64,000 bases of DNA from a candidate division CSSED10-310 bacterium (GCA_016931515.1 JAFGEQ010000009.1:124001-188000), one strand, 5' to 3'. Counted from the first letter of the stretch, positions 36,369 to 46,289 are shown. Made by a program: numbers and translations. Notes: generated by a model not told the origin, from the sequence alone.

Positions 36369-39300
36369 AGTTTTTTCAGAGCTCCGGTGACCAAGGGATC
36401 AAACTGGGTTCCAGCAAGCGATGCGATCACTCCAACAGCATTTCCGATTGTCATCGCCTCCTGATACGGTCGCTTCGTCGTCATGGCATCCAGCGCATCC
36501 GCCACCGAGATGATGCGAGCGATCAACAGAATCTCTTCACCCTTGAGTTGATCGGGATACCCCTTCCCATCATAACGTTCATGATGTTGCCGAATCGCCA
36601 GAGCAACCTTGGACAACTTGCGGACCGGCGTCAGAATACGGGTACCAATCTCCGGATGGTGCCGGATAGACTCCATCTCTGATTCCGTCAGTTTATCATG
36701 GCTTTTCAAAATAACACCGGCAATACCAATTTTACCCAGATCATGAAGGTAAGCACCAATTTCGAGATCCCTGAGTTCTTCCTGTCGTAATCCCATTTCA
36801 CGACCGATTCCCAGCGCATACTCCGCCACCCGGGATGCATGACCGTGGGTATGCGGATCTTTCGCATCAACAGCGGTTCCGAGCGCACGGACCATACTCA
36901 TAAACGTCTCATCCAGGTCACGATACAGCCCTCCAATTTCAAGCGACAGAGCCGCTTCGTCCGCAAGTTCCTGTACCAGGTGTGCATTCGATGTCAACAC
37001 ATCGAAACCACTCGGTTTTACATCCGTGTAAATCAATCCGACCACTTCACGAGCAGCCCGCATCGGCGTGATTAATACCGCACGTCGCCCGATGTGCCGC
37101 GAAATGCTCAGGGATGAGTAATTGGGATCCAGCTCGATATTCGGGTTGAGCAGGAAATGTTTTTGATTGACCACTTTTTCAAACAGAGGAGATGATCGGA
37201 TCAATTTGCCATCGATGTCCGGAGCCATGCCGACACGCTTGAATCCGACAATTTCAAAAAGCTCTTCACCGGGAGGCCGTAGATAGATGATCAAACGGTC
37301 AACACTGGTTATTTTCAGCGTCACATTCGAGAGATCCTCGACCAGATCGCGATTGTCGAAATGGTGGCGAAACCTGTGGACTGCGTTTCTCAAAGCTCTA
37401 TGGTGTTCGCTGTTGTATGAGAAGATATTCTCACGCGCCTCGTCTTCATTTTTAAGAGAGGGGAGCGTTTCGAAATGGATATCGGCGAATCGAGTTTCTT
37501 TTTCCAGTTGATCGAGACGATTTTTCAGTGATTGGACATCGTACCGGGAACGATACGTTTTTTTGAACATGGGGGAACGGATATCTTTCACGACTTCTGA
37601 CACGGTTGTCAAAGCACACTTCAAGGATTCCCGGGCGCTGGATTTAAAACCCTGCTCTTCCAGAGATTGCGCCCTGATACGAAGTAATCGCCATAATTCC
37701 TCCTTACAACCGCGATCCCTGACCATGCCAATGACTGCATCAAGAAGGCCGGCAATCTGCTGGTAGTTTCCCCGCCGGACACCCAGGCGAGTCAGGGTGA
37801 GTGCAACATCGACAATCTGTCGCCATGCACCCACCGATCGGGCATCCTCCCAGAGACGGATGGCATCGTCCCACACAGAATCGGATAAATCCGTATCAAT
37901 CGTATTCCGGAGTTTCAATTCCGCAACTGCCAGAAATCCCGGTTTCGATTCGCATTCCGAAAAAAAGCGATTCGCTTCCTGCAGGGCAGTTTCATATCCG
38001 GCTCGATCACGATCCAGCCGGTTCAGGCGAGCCTGAAGAAGCCATATCCATGCCAGGAGAATTTTGTTTTGTATTTTTGAAGCCAGGTCCCGCGCTTTGA
38101 TCAGGTGCAGCCGGGTTCTACCCAGGTGGTTCAATCGCCATGCCGTCAACGCCAGCCCGTACCGCGCCCAGGCTTCATCGCGATAACCATGCATGCGTGT
38201 CATCCACTGACAAGCCGCCTGGAAATGGCGATTGGCTTTTGAGTACTGAGCCTGTTCTATATCCAGAAATCCGGTTTCGATCAGAATACTGCAACCCGCT
38301 GGTCCCTTCAGAGCCTGGTGATAGGATTGAGATAACTCATCCAGTATCGTGCGGGCTTCATCGAAACGCCCCATGATTCTATATGAACGAGCCAGTAATC
38401 GCTTGGGTTTTAAAATCTCCAGCTTTCTGTTCAGTTGTTTGGCAATCTCAAGCGATCTTTTATAGTAAGATTCCGCATCCTCAAAGTGGCCTCTCTGAGT
38501 AGCGATACTCCCATTCAACAGCCATACGACCGCCGCTTCAGACACGATACCTCCTGTCTGGCAGATCCGCATGCTGTCCGCAAGATAACTCTCAGCTGTT
38601 GAATAATTACCCAGTGCGATCTCAAGTTCCGCTCGTTTATTTCTTAATACGGCTCTGTAAAAACTGAATTTTCTTGAATCACTTATCCCAATGGCTTCAT
38701 CAAGAATTTTTCGAGCCTCATCAATGCGTCCCTTGTCGATTACCAGTGTAGAGTTCAGGTTGAGAATTGTTGCGTGGGCAGATGCGGCAGACATTGGATC
38801 CGTGATGTGGACGGATTCTTTTCGGGCCTCATCTAATGCTTTCCATGCAAGGCGATAACTACCCTGATGACGAGCGATCGCTCCCGCAAGGATCCTCAAA
38901 GTAACACTGGTCTCCCCTTTTGCATCCTTCAATTCATCAAGTCCTGCCCGTATTGCGATGGACGCCTCCTCAAACCGAGCCTCCCTCATGTGCACCTGGC
39001 CCAGGTGCTGATACAGAAAACTCCGCGTTTCATAATTTTCAGGCGTAACCGGTAACAATTCCAAACCTGCGTGTGCGCTGTCAATAACATCTTGATGCCG
39101 GTGGCGAAGCAGGGATATCTCTGAAAGCAGATACATCACCTGACCCTTCAATTCGGGCGGTAATCCATCGGAATTCCTGAGAAGACGATCAACCCACTCC
39201 TCGGCACGAAGAAAATCCCCCTTGTAGCGCAGATCCCACGCAACATTCAGTCCCTTTCGTATCCCCTTCTCCTGCTCCCCGGCATACAACCAGTGATAAG

Positions 39301-41095
39301 CGATACTCGCATCAGACCAGTTCAACTGCTCCATCCTGCTTGCAATCGTGTTGTGCCCTTCACGAATGTCCTCGTCGGACATACTCTCCAAAACAGCAAG
39401 CCGGATGATGGAGTGGCTGAAATAATAGCCCAAACCTGTTTCGGGGCAGTCGTCGATGCTTAAAATATCCCTTTTTAACAACATATCGAGGATATTCGGT
39501 AAATCATGGATTTCAAATATCGCTTCCAGATGCTCGGTGTCTACAGGATGATCCAACAACGCCAACATCTGTAAAAATGAAATAGCATCTCCCGACAACG
39601 CTTCCAGACGCTCTCTGAACAACTTCTGGATATCCGGCGGAACTGGTAGGCCGGTCGACTCCTGGGGGGTCAGGTGCCAGCGGCCATTTTCCCTGACTAA
39701 CAGATCTTCGGAAATCCAGAAATTAACGGTCTCAACAATCAGGCTGGGATTGCCCCGTGCCAGTTTGAATGTTTCCTGCTGAAGCCGTCTGGAGAGCGGT
39801 GTTCCGAGCAATGACGCAAGTAGTCTACAGGAATCCGTGAACGAGATCGGAGTTAACCAGTGCCGGGTGACGATCTGCCCATCGATTAATGAGCGATTCA
39901 TTAATTCCGACAACATCCATTCATCAACACTGACTATGAGTTTCCAGCCTCGTTCATGAATCGTCTGGAATAGGTTTTTCCAGTCAATATCGACGAACGC
40001 TTCTTTCGTGTCCGGATATACGACAAGTAACGGGTTTTTAAGATTGGAAAACCAATCTTTATTATCCGCCGAAGCGGCATCGCAGGTAATTCCGCCCGAA
40101 ATCTTGATCAATGCCTTGAGATGGGAGGGATTCAATTCAAAGACATCGGTGCGCTCGATTCGTCTTCGAGGCAGCCAGTAACGCAATAAACGCCGACGCC
40201 CCATGCCCTTCAAACCGCTGAGAATCAGGACTTCTCCGCTTCCCGCGTGCGGGTCGTCCAGCCATCGTGTCATCATTGATGTTGTTTCTTCCCGTCCCAG
40301 AAATGGACCTTCGGTGAAGGAGATCCGGCGTGCCGGGCTTTGGCTGTAAGCATGATCGTAAAAAGCTGTAATCAATCGTATTGCCAGGATCCAGGATCGC
40401 TCATCCGTACCGGGTGCCGATTCAAACAAGACGTTGTGTATTATATCCCTCAATTGCCGAAGTCCCCGCGCTTCATTTCTTCCAGTCGGGTCATCCGCCA
40501 GCCTGGAGCGTGCTTTATCGATCAGGTCACTGATGATATGGAACAGGATATTCACATCAGCCGTCTCCCGATATTGAAATTCATCAGCACCTGTAGCATC
40601 AGACACAGCGTTACTCTCACTCCAGGGATCAGTGGAGTTATCGCCGGCACAATAGTCTATCAGTCGCAGGAATCCCCCGGAGTCATCCGCTTGCTCCAAC
40701 CATAAAATATGAGACACGCACAAGCTGGAGTTATTAAATCCCATTCGATGAATGTAGACGAATGTCTGACAAAGCTGAATGGTCAATATGACAAGTTCAT
40801 TCAAGGTCCATTGTTTGTTTTGAATCTGCACATGATCAATCCATGGCATGATGTAAAACCATGAATTCGTAACTGCATCGAACCCGAAGTCCAGGACCGG
40901 AACCAATAGATGGTGACTGCAGCCGGACATCATCAGATAGCGATCTCTGAATTCCCTGACCTGAGCTTTAATGGGATCAGGATGGAGTTTTTTCATTGCA
41001 AGGCGATCTCCGGTCAAGCGATCCCTGACAGCATAAACGGATGAGATTTCTCCACGATGAATTTCCTCAATGACCTGGTATCGCCCTATCGACAT
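36338..41095 (-). CDS. 1585-residue fusion: pseudokinase, STAND-like ATPase, TPR, GAF and HD-GYP phosphodiesterase
   Basis: Domains in order: a Hanks-kinase-like domain (about 1-250), a STAND/AAA-like module (about 265-540), a long TPR region (about 590-1150), a GAF domain (about 1220-1370) and an HD-GYP domain (about 1385-1580). The kinase keeps a lysine (LAMKKL) but has a degenerate glycine loop (HRGEISSVY), GFNNSSL in place of HRD and IDYC in place of DFG. The Walker A reads SGLKGMGRRRLL, with Arg for Lys and Arg for Ser/Thr. HD-GYP motifs are intact: HDLGKIGI, HHP, RQHHERYDGKGYP. HD-GYP enzymes cleave c-di-GMP. The expected activity is therefore c-di-GMP degradation governed by ligands of the upstream modules. 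GAGGGAG precedes the ATG. Confidence 0.85.
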   Translation of the reverse strand: MSIGRYQVIEEIHRGEISSVYAVRDRLTGDRLAMKKLHPDPIKAQVREFRDRYLMMSGCSHHLLVPVLDFGFDAVTNSWFYIMPWIDHVQIQNKQWTLNELVILTIQLCQTFVYIHRMGFNNSSLCVSHILWLEQADDSGGFLRLIDYCAGDNSTDPWSESNAVSDATGADEFQYRETADVNILFHIISDLIDKARSRLADDPTGRNEARGLRQLRDIIHNVLFESAPGTDERSWILAIRLITAFYDHAYSQSPARRISFTEGPFLGREETTSMMTRWLDDPHAGSGEVLILSGLKGMGRRRLLRYWLPRRRIERTDVFELNPSHLKALIKISGGITCDAASADNKDWFSNLKNPLLVVYPDTKEAFVDIDWKNLFQTIHERGWKLIVSVDEWMLSELMNRSLIDGQIVTRHWLTPISFTDSCRLLASLLGTPLSRRLQQETFKLARGNPSLIVETVNFWISEDLLVRENGRWHLTPQESTGLPVPPDIQKLFRERLEALSGDAISFLQMLALLDHPVDTEHLEAIFEIHDLPNILDMLLKRDILSIDDCPETGLGYYFSHSIIRLAVLESMSDEDIREGHNTIASRMEQLNWSDASIAYHWLYAGEQEKGIRKGLNVAWDLRYKGDFLRAEEWVDRLLRNSDGLPPELKGQVMYLLSEISLLRHRHQDVIDSAHAGLELLPVTPENYETRSFLYQHLGQVHMREARFEEASIAIRAGLDELKDAKGETSVTLRILAGAIARHQGSYRLAWKALDEARKESVHITDPMSAASAHATILNLNSTLVIDKGRIDEARKILDEAIGISDSRKFSFYRAVLRNKRAELEIALGNYSTAESYLADSMRICQTGGIVSEAAVVWLLNGSIATQRGHFEDAESYYKRSLEIAKQLNRKLEILKPKRLLARSYRIMGRFDEARTILDELSQSYHQALKGPAGCSILIETGFLDIEQAQYSKANRHFQAACQWMTRMHGYRDEAWARYGLALTAWRLNHLGRTRLHLIKARDLASKIQNKILLAWIWLLQARLNRLDRDRAGYETALQEANRFFSECESKPGFLAVAELKLRNTIDTDLSDSVWDDAIRLWEDARSVGAWRQIVDVALTLTRLGVRRGNYQQIAGLLDAVIGMVRDRGCKEELWRLLRIRAQSLEEQGFKSSARESLKCALTTVSEVVKDIRSPMFKKTYRSRYDVQSLKNRLDQLEKETRFADIHFETLPSLKNEDEARENIFSYNSEHHRALRNAVHRFRHHFDNRDLVEDLSNVTLKITSVDRLIIYLRPPGEELFEIVGFKRVGMAPDIDGKLIRSSPLFEKVVNQKHFLLNPNIELDPNYSSLSISRHIGRRAVLITPMRAAREVVGLIYTDVKPSGFDVLTSNAHLVQELADEAALSLEIGGLYRDLDETFMSMVRALGTAVDAKDPHTHGHASRVAEYALGIGREMGLRQEELRDLEIGAYLHDLGKIGIAGVILKSHDKLTESEMESIRHHPEIGTRILTPVRKLSKVALAIRQHHERYDGKGYPDQLKGEEILLIARIISVADALDAMTTKRPYQEAMTIGNAVGVIASLAGTQFDPLVTGALKKLYSRGEIKLL

Positions 41096-41197
41096 ATTGA
41101 CTCCCTCAAAGATGTCTGCACTTTTTTATATCGCATCATCGAAAAATAATTAGTCTCCGGAAGTGCAAAATATCTTTATAACTCTTATCATCATAAC

Positions 41198-42118
41198 ATG
41201 TTCAGTTTAAGTTCGGCTGAGTTTTCTGTCAATTGTCCAACTTCGGTACCGCTTTACCGGACAACTGCCCATCGACCGATCGGAACATTATGTCTTCTCT
41301 TCTGCAGTTTCCTTTGTTTCGGTATGCAATCAGAAATAATGGCTGAAGACGGCAACCTGACATGGACAGTGCTGTCCGATGATCTAATGATGATGAAGCA
41401 GACGGTTACGAGATACGGAACAACGGAAACCGATACGGTCCATTTCATCCGATTTGAGCAGAGTCGATGGCGTTTCAGTCCCTTTTATTACAAGGATGAC
41501 GCATTTGGTCAGCGGCTTAATGCAATGGAGTGGCTAACGATGACAGGTGCATCCGTAATGATCAATGCCGGGCAATATGATACATCTCTGAAGCACCTCG
41601 GGTGGTTTATAAGAAACTCGGTTAATCTCGGGTCATCGAAACATCCGATCTGGAAGGGTCTTCTGGTCAATGGTTCCAGGGGGAATGATCCCGTGGGCGG
41701 AATGCATATAATTGACCTGCAGACGACCGCTCTATCCTATAAAACCATGCCCTATTCAAATGTTGTTCAGAGTCTGATGCTTTTTGATCAAAGTGGAACA
41801 ATCCGGGTCAACAGAACCGGAAAAACAGCCAGGCGCTGTGTTGTCGCGGAAGGTAAAGATAAGTACATCTACCTTATTCTGACTGAAGGCGACTGGACAC
41901 TTTGGGAATTGGCCCGTTACCTGCTATCCGGCAACATGGCATTCAAGCAGGCGATGAGTATGGATGGCGGAGCTCAGGCTCAATTGGCCCTCAAGCAATC
42001 GGACAGGGAACTGATCATACCAAGATTTCAGATGGCCCTGCCCTGTGTAATCGGTTTCTTTCCGGTATCAGATGGAGATCCCGGCAACCCGGATCCCAAT
42101 CCTGCTCCACTCCGTTAA
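41198..42118 (+). CDS. secreted phosphodiester glycosidase (NAGPA / DUF2233) family protein
   Basis: The 306-residue protein has a basic and hydrophobic N-terminus with a signal-like segment at about 25-49. The NAGPA-type domain shows MINAGQYD, WKGLLVNGSRGNDP, RRCVVAEG and the diagnostic MDGGAQAQLAL. Human NAGPA removes GlcNAc from phosphodiester-linked sugars; bacterial members act on exopolysaccharide or envelope sugars. No Shine-Dalgarno sequence is visible ahead of the ATG at 41198. The divergent gap to the HD-GYP fusion (102 bases) has TGCACTT at 41117-41123 matched by AAGTGCA at 41161-41167. Confidence 0.8.
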   Translation: MFSLSSAEFSVNCPTSVPLYRTTAHRPIGTLCLLFCSFLCFGMQSEIMAEDGNLTWTVLSDDLMMMKQTVTRYGTTETDTVHFIRFEQSRWRFSPFYYKDDAFGQRLNAMEWLTMTGASVMINAGQYDTSLKHLGWFIRNSVNLGSSKHPIWKGLLVNGSRGNDPVGGMHIIDLQTTALSYKTMPYSNVVQSLMLFDQSGTIRVNRTGKTARRCVVAEGKDKYIYLILTEGDWTLWELARYLLSGNMAFKQAMSMDGGAQAQLALKQSDRELIIPRFQMALPCVIGFFPVSDGDPGNPDPNPAPLR

Positions 42119-42157
42119 TTATAATTTATTCGCCAATCGGATCGCTCCGTGTGGAAT

Positions 42158-43381
42158 TCATTCCAGATCAAAAAACTGGAATTTGCAGGCAGTCGTATAG
42201 TACTCCAGCGATAAGTCCCGCTGGTAGCTGACGGGATTCCCGTTCTTCTTGGCCGGCTCCCAAAACGACTTCAGAATCATCGGAACGATGTATTCATCGA
42301 GTTTCTGACTGCCGGTGCTGTCGACCACGCTGACTCTGGCAACCGATCCATCCGGTTTAATGAAAACCTTGAACTTTGCGGTTCCTTTCATGTTCAGGTT
42401 GATAATTTCAAGCGGAATATTGCCCATGTTTGGGGGAGAAAAAACCAAGGCTTTTTCGTCAACCTGTGATTCAGTAAAATAGACTGTTTCATCTTTCACT
42501 ACGTCAGGAACCGGTGTCTCCGTCGGTTCAGGTGCAACTTCCGTAACAGCCATTCCGGGTTTCCCGGCATGGCTGACTTTGTCATATGTCGGGAAACTGA
42601 ATTCACCTGAGGACAGATCATAAACAACCTTAATTTTGAGGCTGGATTCGATCGGATTACCGGCATCCGTCGCTGCTTGAAATGCCCATTTTTTCAACCA
42701 GTTGACAAGATAATCTTTCAGGGCTCCGCTGGGTGGTTCTGTTACAAATCCGACCTCGCTGACGGACCCATTGTTCTTGATGGTAACATCCAGAATCAGC
42801 TCACCGGCAGAGTCATCCGTATCCAGCGGATCAGTCAGATCAGCCGGATCCGGAATACTAATGAGGACAGCAGCGGTGCGACCCTGCAAAGGCGCTATTT
42901 TGATACCTTCATCCTGCCTATTGTCCGATTCGGCTATGGGTTCCTGCGAAACATCCATCGTCTGCTCCGCATCCGTCACCGCTTCTCCTTCCGATACGAA
43001 CGTCTCATCCAGTGCTTCCATCGATTCGGTTTCGGTCTTCTCTTCCGTTTTCTCCGTTACCTGAACTTCCGCTGTCTTTTTCTGCCAATACGTGTCCTCA
43101 TCAATCTCAACACCCTCGTGAAGATCCAGATAAATCGTTTTGTTTCCATTGAACACATGCTCAAGCCGAACAGTTTTCAAAAGCTCCGCCTGGACTGTCA
43201 AAACGATGGTATCTCCCGTCTGCCCATCCAATCTCAGTGGGGTATAGCCCGTTTCTCTGTCGTTAACTATTACTACCGCATCCGCGGGAATCGAATTAAT
43301 GGTGAGCCAATCCGCGTGGACTTCCAAAGCGATAGTCAACCACAGCAACGAAAAAACTGCTTGTCTCATTTTTCGTTCCAT
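42158..43381 (-). CDS. exported PEGA plus double TonB-C-like domain protein
   Basis: The 407-residue protein has a signal peptide (about 1-23) and a PEGA domain (about 24-95; INSIPADAVVIVN, GYTPLRL). A Glu/Thr-rich stretch follows (about 100-180), then two TonB C-terminal-like domains. The first is at about 190-270 (ILDVTIKNNGSVSEVGF, WAFQAA) and the second at about 320-405 (FKVFIKPDGSVARVSVVDSTG, FWEPAKKNG). True TonB has a cytoplasmic anchor and one such domain at the end; here there is a signal peptide and two. A role in carrying signals across the periplasm or in binding glycans is possible. A neighbour 300 bases away is similar. Confidence 0.75.
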   Translation of the reverse strand: MERKMRQAVFSLLWLTIALEVHADWLTINSIPADAVVIVNDRETGYTPLRLDGQTGDTIVLTVQAELLKTVRLEHVFNGNKTIYLDLHEGVEIDEDTYWQKKTAEVQVTEKTEEKTETESMEALDETFVSEGEAVTDAEQTMDVSQEPIAESDNRQDEGIKIAPLQGRTAAVLISIPDPADLTDPLDTDDSAGELILDVTIKNNGSVSEVGFVTEPPSGALKDYLVNWLKKWAFQAATDAGNPIESSLKIKVVYDLSSGEFSFPTYDKVSHAGKPGMAVTEVAPEPTETPVPDVVKDETVYFTESQVDEKALVFSPPNMGNIPLEIINLNMKGTAKFKVFIKPDGSVARVSVVDSTGSQKLDEYIVPMILKSFWEPAKKNGNPVSYQRDLSLEYYTTACKFQFFDLE

Positions 43382-43417
43382 CTGGAGATACTCCTTGTGT
43401 TAACATTCTCTGACGAA

Positions 43418-43446
43418 AAATTAACCCTAAAATCATTGAATGTCAA
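43418..43446 (-). promoter_or_regulatory. sigma70-type promoter of the PEGA/TonB-C gene
   Basis: On the minus strand, a perfect -35 TTGACA (43446-43441), a 17-base spacer and -10 TAATTT (43423-43418). The ATG at 43381 is about 35 bases on, preceded by AAGGAG. A 6-bp inverted repeat (GGTGAG at 43455-43460, CTCACC at 43480-43485) lies just upstream of the -35. Confidence 0.6.
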
Positions 43447-43688
43447 TTTTCACAGGTGAGACGGCGGGAGAGAAGGTTGCTCACCCATTGCTAAAGAACT
43501 GATTCGCATAAAGGAAAGTATTTTGAAACCAGCAATTTACCGGATCGATCATGGCGAAGTAAAATGTCTTCGAATGTCTCGTTTGGGAAAAGACCGACCA
43601 ACGTGTTTATCTCGGAGATACTTTCTTAATCGATGATTGTGTTTCCGGCGCAGTGAGCAGTAAATTCAATCGATTTGTTACGGATGGA
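43447..43688. other. intergenic stretch with no gene seen
   Basis: Between the two TonB-C-like genes there are 307 bases (43382-43688). The first 65 contain the promoter of the downstream gene. In the remaining 240 I see only the GGTGAG/CTCACC inverted repeat; no convincing reading frame, RNA gene or T-tract terminator. Confidence 0.5.
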
Positions 43689-44459
43689 TCAAGGTTTTTT
43701 CAACAGACACTCGCCTATTTTCAGTCGGCCGTTTTCCGGACTGATAACAACGTTGACAGATATTCGTCGTATCGCATCATCGCTTGCCGGAGGCCATTCC
43801 ATCTTCAGGAGTTCCGTCGACAACCACTCCCAGACGTCATCATCCCCTGCTCCCTCCGGACGATGGACATCCACACAGTGGCCCTTGCTGTCAACCGATA
43901 CCTCGGGAACGATGATCAGACTGATCCCTTTCTGAAGGAAAATCTCCGGAATGGAGACCTCGTCGAGTGAGCGGATCGGAATAATCGTTACAGGAGAGAT
44001 TTCGGTTTTTTCTCGTTTGGTTCGCTTCAAAGGAGTTGCGGCAAAGAGTTTCATATAGGGTTCCGGAAGGATCATGGTTAAGCTGTTAACCGGAGGAGAT
44101 TCAAAGCTGTTGTTCGCCAGGTCGTACCGGATGGAAATAATCGTGAATCCGGAGGCTGTTTCGTTATCCTGGAGTTTTGGCAGAAAACTCCATTCCTTCA
44201 CCCAGTCGATCAGAAAATTATCCAGAGTGCTCAAACCGGTCGTACGTACCATACCGACATCATCGATTGCGCCGGATTTCGATACAAGCACTCGAATTAA
44301 AGCCACCCCGGTAATGTTGCTTTTTTTAAGCACCCGGGGGACATCCGGCAGTTCACTTTTCTCTATCAGAATCGGTTTGTCGAATACCTGCTCGTCCTGA
44401 GCCAGACAGGGTACCAGGAGTAATAGAACCGATAATGTGATGATAACACTCCTGATCAT
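43689..44459 (-). CDS. exported double TonB-C-like domain protein
   Basis: The 256-residue protein has a signal peptide (about 1-20), then two TonB C-terminal-like domains. The first is at about 45-125 (ALIRVLVSKSGAIDDVGMV, WVKEWSFLPK) and the second at about 170-255 (SLIIVPEVSVDSKGHCVDV, EWLSTELLKMEWPP). No PEGA domain and no anchor are present. The domain pair is the same as in the following gene on this strand, so they are paralogues. AGGGGG stands 5' of the ATG at 44459. Confidence 0.7.
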   Translation of the reverse strand: MIRSVIITLSVLLLLVPCLAQDEQVFDKPILIEKSELPDVPRVLKKSNITGVALIRVLVSKSGAIDDVGMVRTTGLSTLDNFLIDWVKEWSFLPKLQDNETASGFTIISIRYDLANNSFESPPVNSLTMILPEPYMKLFAATPLKRTKREKTEISPVTIIPIRSLDEVSIPEIFLQKGISLIIVPEVSVDSKGHCVDVHRPEGAGDDDVWEWLSTELLKMEWPPASDDAIRRISVNVVISPENGRLKIGECLLKKP

Positions 44460-44470
44460 TTAATCCCCCT

Positions 44471-44508
44471 GGCAATTCATCGATTCGATTATAATCGGAT
44501 GGATTGCC
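44471..44508. repeat. 38-bp dyad overlapping the -10 of the second TonB-C gene
   Basis: Arms 44471-44481 and 44498-44508 are inverted with 10 of 11 positions matched (GGCAATTCATC versus GGCAATCCATC), with a 16-base centre. The centre holds another perfect 12-base palindrome, CGATTATAATCG (44486-44497). It sits over the TATAAT of the promoter, as a repressor operator would. No T-run follows, so a terminator for argS is less likely. Confidence 0.5.
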
Positions 44509-44516
44509 AAACACAA
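44488..44516 (-). promoter_or_regulatory. candidate promoter of the second TonB-C gene
   Basis: On the minus strand, -35 TTGTGT (44516-44511), a 17-base spacer and a perfect -10 TATAAT (44493-44488), 30 bases before the ATG at 44459. The -10 lies within the large dyad at 44471-44508. Confidence 0.5.
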
Positions 44517-44558
44517 ACGTTTGCGGCAACCATACCCCGCATAGATCACTCGCACGAT

Positions 44559-46289
44559 TTACATGGCTTCGACCGCATCGATTCCCAGAAGCTCCAGCCC
44601 TGATTTCAAAGCGTTTGCAACCCCCAGGGCGAGACCCAGACGTGCACGGGTCAACGCATCCGATCCTGCATCCAGTATTCGATGCTTTGTGTAAAAAACA
44701 TTGAAAGATTTTGCCAGGTCCCAGAGATGATTCGCCAGTCGCGCAGGGTTGAGATCCCGTGCCGACTGCCTGATCACAGAAGGCAGCAACAGCATCAATC
44801 GTACCGTGTCCAATTCTTCCTGCTGGATCAGATCCGATGGGTTCCAGCCTTTATCAGGCGTCCATTCCGTCTTCCTCAATACCGAGCGGATCCGGGCATG
44901 GCAATACTGGATATATGCTCCGGTTGCGCCTTCGAAGGAAAGCGAATTCCGAGGATCAAAGTGAATATCTTTCTGAGGATTGAATTTCAATATGTAATAC
45001 TTGATTGCTCCCAAACCAATCGACTCTGCAACGGCAGCCCGATTATCAAGTTCAATTTGCATGTGTGATTCTTCCATGACCGCCAATGATAACGATTGCA
45101 TTTCATCTATCAGGTCGTCAGCATCCACGACGTTGCCTTCGCGGGATTTCATTTTCCCCTCAGGCAGATAGACCATGCCGTAACTCAGATGCGCGCATTG
45201 ATTCGCCCATGCATAACCCAGCTTCCGGAAAATCGCAAACAAAACATTGAAATGATATATTTGTTCGGATCCAACAATGTATACGACCCGATCAATTTTT
45301 AGATTCCGGAATCGCTCCACGGCGACACCCAAATCCTGCGTAATATACAATGACGTCCCATCACTGCGCAGAAGCGCTTTCTCATCCAGCCCTTCCGTCG
45401 ACAGATCGACCCAGACTGAATTATCGTCTTTCCGAAAAAAAAGACCTTTTTCGAGACCGTCCTGAACGACATCCTTCCCCAGCAGATAAGTCTGGCTTTC
45501 GTGCTGCACAAGCTCGAAAACCGAACCCAAGCGCCGATAGGTTTTTTCAAACCCATCGATCACCCATTTATTCATCGTTCTCCACAATTCGATTGTCGGG
45601 TCATCTCCCTCTTCCCAGAGTCTCAGCATCATGCGGGCTTCATCCAACAACAACGAATCGTTTTTCGCAGCCCTGTCGAAAGTGACATACATCTCCCCGA
45701 CAAAATGATCTCCTTTAATCCCCATACTTTCCGGTGTCCGATCATCACCAAAACGACGATATGCAACCATCGCTTTGCAGATATGAATACCCCTGTCATT
45801 CATGATGCTGGCCGGTATCACACAGTGACCCGCTGCTCTCAGTAAATTTATCACCGCCATTCCTAGGACATTATTGCGGACATGCCCCAGGTGGAGAGGC
45901 TTGTTCGTGTTGGGAGAAGAGTATTCCACCAGGATTGTCTGCCCGGATCCATGCGCTGCATAACCGAATCGATCCCCCTGTTCAATCGCCTCACCAAGCA
46001 CTGTTTTAAAAATAAACGATTCATCAAGTTTGAAATTCAGATAAGGACCGTAGGCGGTCACCGTCTTCAGCCAACCCGGGGGAATGATTTTCGACGCCAC
46101 CTGCTCTGCAATACGGTTCGGTGCATCCCGCAATATTCGGGAGAATGGGAAACATCCCACAGCATACTCCGCATCAATCATCTCCGGTGGCGATTCAGGA
46201 TCGGGCACATCGACCGCAGTCCTGAATATTTCCTTTACTGTTTCACTTATCAATACCTTAATTGCTTCTGAAATATCGATTGTTCTCAT
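44559..46289 (-). CDS. argS: arginyl-tRNA synthetase
   Basis: The protein is 576 residues from ATG 46289 (GGGAGAG upstream); the longer frame to 46349 runs into a candidate promoter. It is a class I synthetase with the HIGH-type PLHLGHVRNN and a KMSK-like MKSREGN. The C-terminal helical anticodon-binding domain has AYIQYCHARIRSVLRK. It charges tRNA-Arg and needs the tRNA for activation. Residues around YSSPNTNKPLHLGH are typical of bacterial ArgS. Confidence 0.94.
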   Translation of the reverse strand: MRTIDISEAIKVLISETVKEIFRTAVDVPDPESPPEMIDAEYAVGCFPFSRILRDAPNRIAEQVASKIIPPGWLKTVTAYGPYLNFKLDESFIFKTVLGEAIEQGDRFGYAAHGSGQTILVEYSSPNTNKPLHLGHVRNNVLGMAVINLLRAAGHCVIPASIMNDRGIHICKAMVAYRRFGDDRTPESMGIKGDHFVGEMYVTFDRAAKNDSLLLDEARMMLRLWEEGDDPTIELWRTMNKWVIDGFEKTYRRLGSVFELVQHESQTYLLGKDVVQDGLEKGLFFRKDDNSVWVDLSTEGLDEKALLRSDGTSLYITQDLGVAVERFRNLKIDRVVYIVGSEQIYHFNVLFAIFRKLGYAWANQCAHLSYGMVYLPEGKMKSREGNVVDADDLIDEMQSLSLAVMEESHMQIELDNRAAVAESIGLGAIKYYILKFNPQKDIHFDPRNSLSFEGATGAYIQYCHARIRSVLRKTEWTPDKGWNPSDLIQQEELDTVRLMLLLPSVIRQSARDLNPARLANHLWDLAKSFNVFYTKHRILDAGSDALTRARLGLALGVANALKSGLELLGIDAVEAM

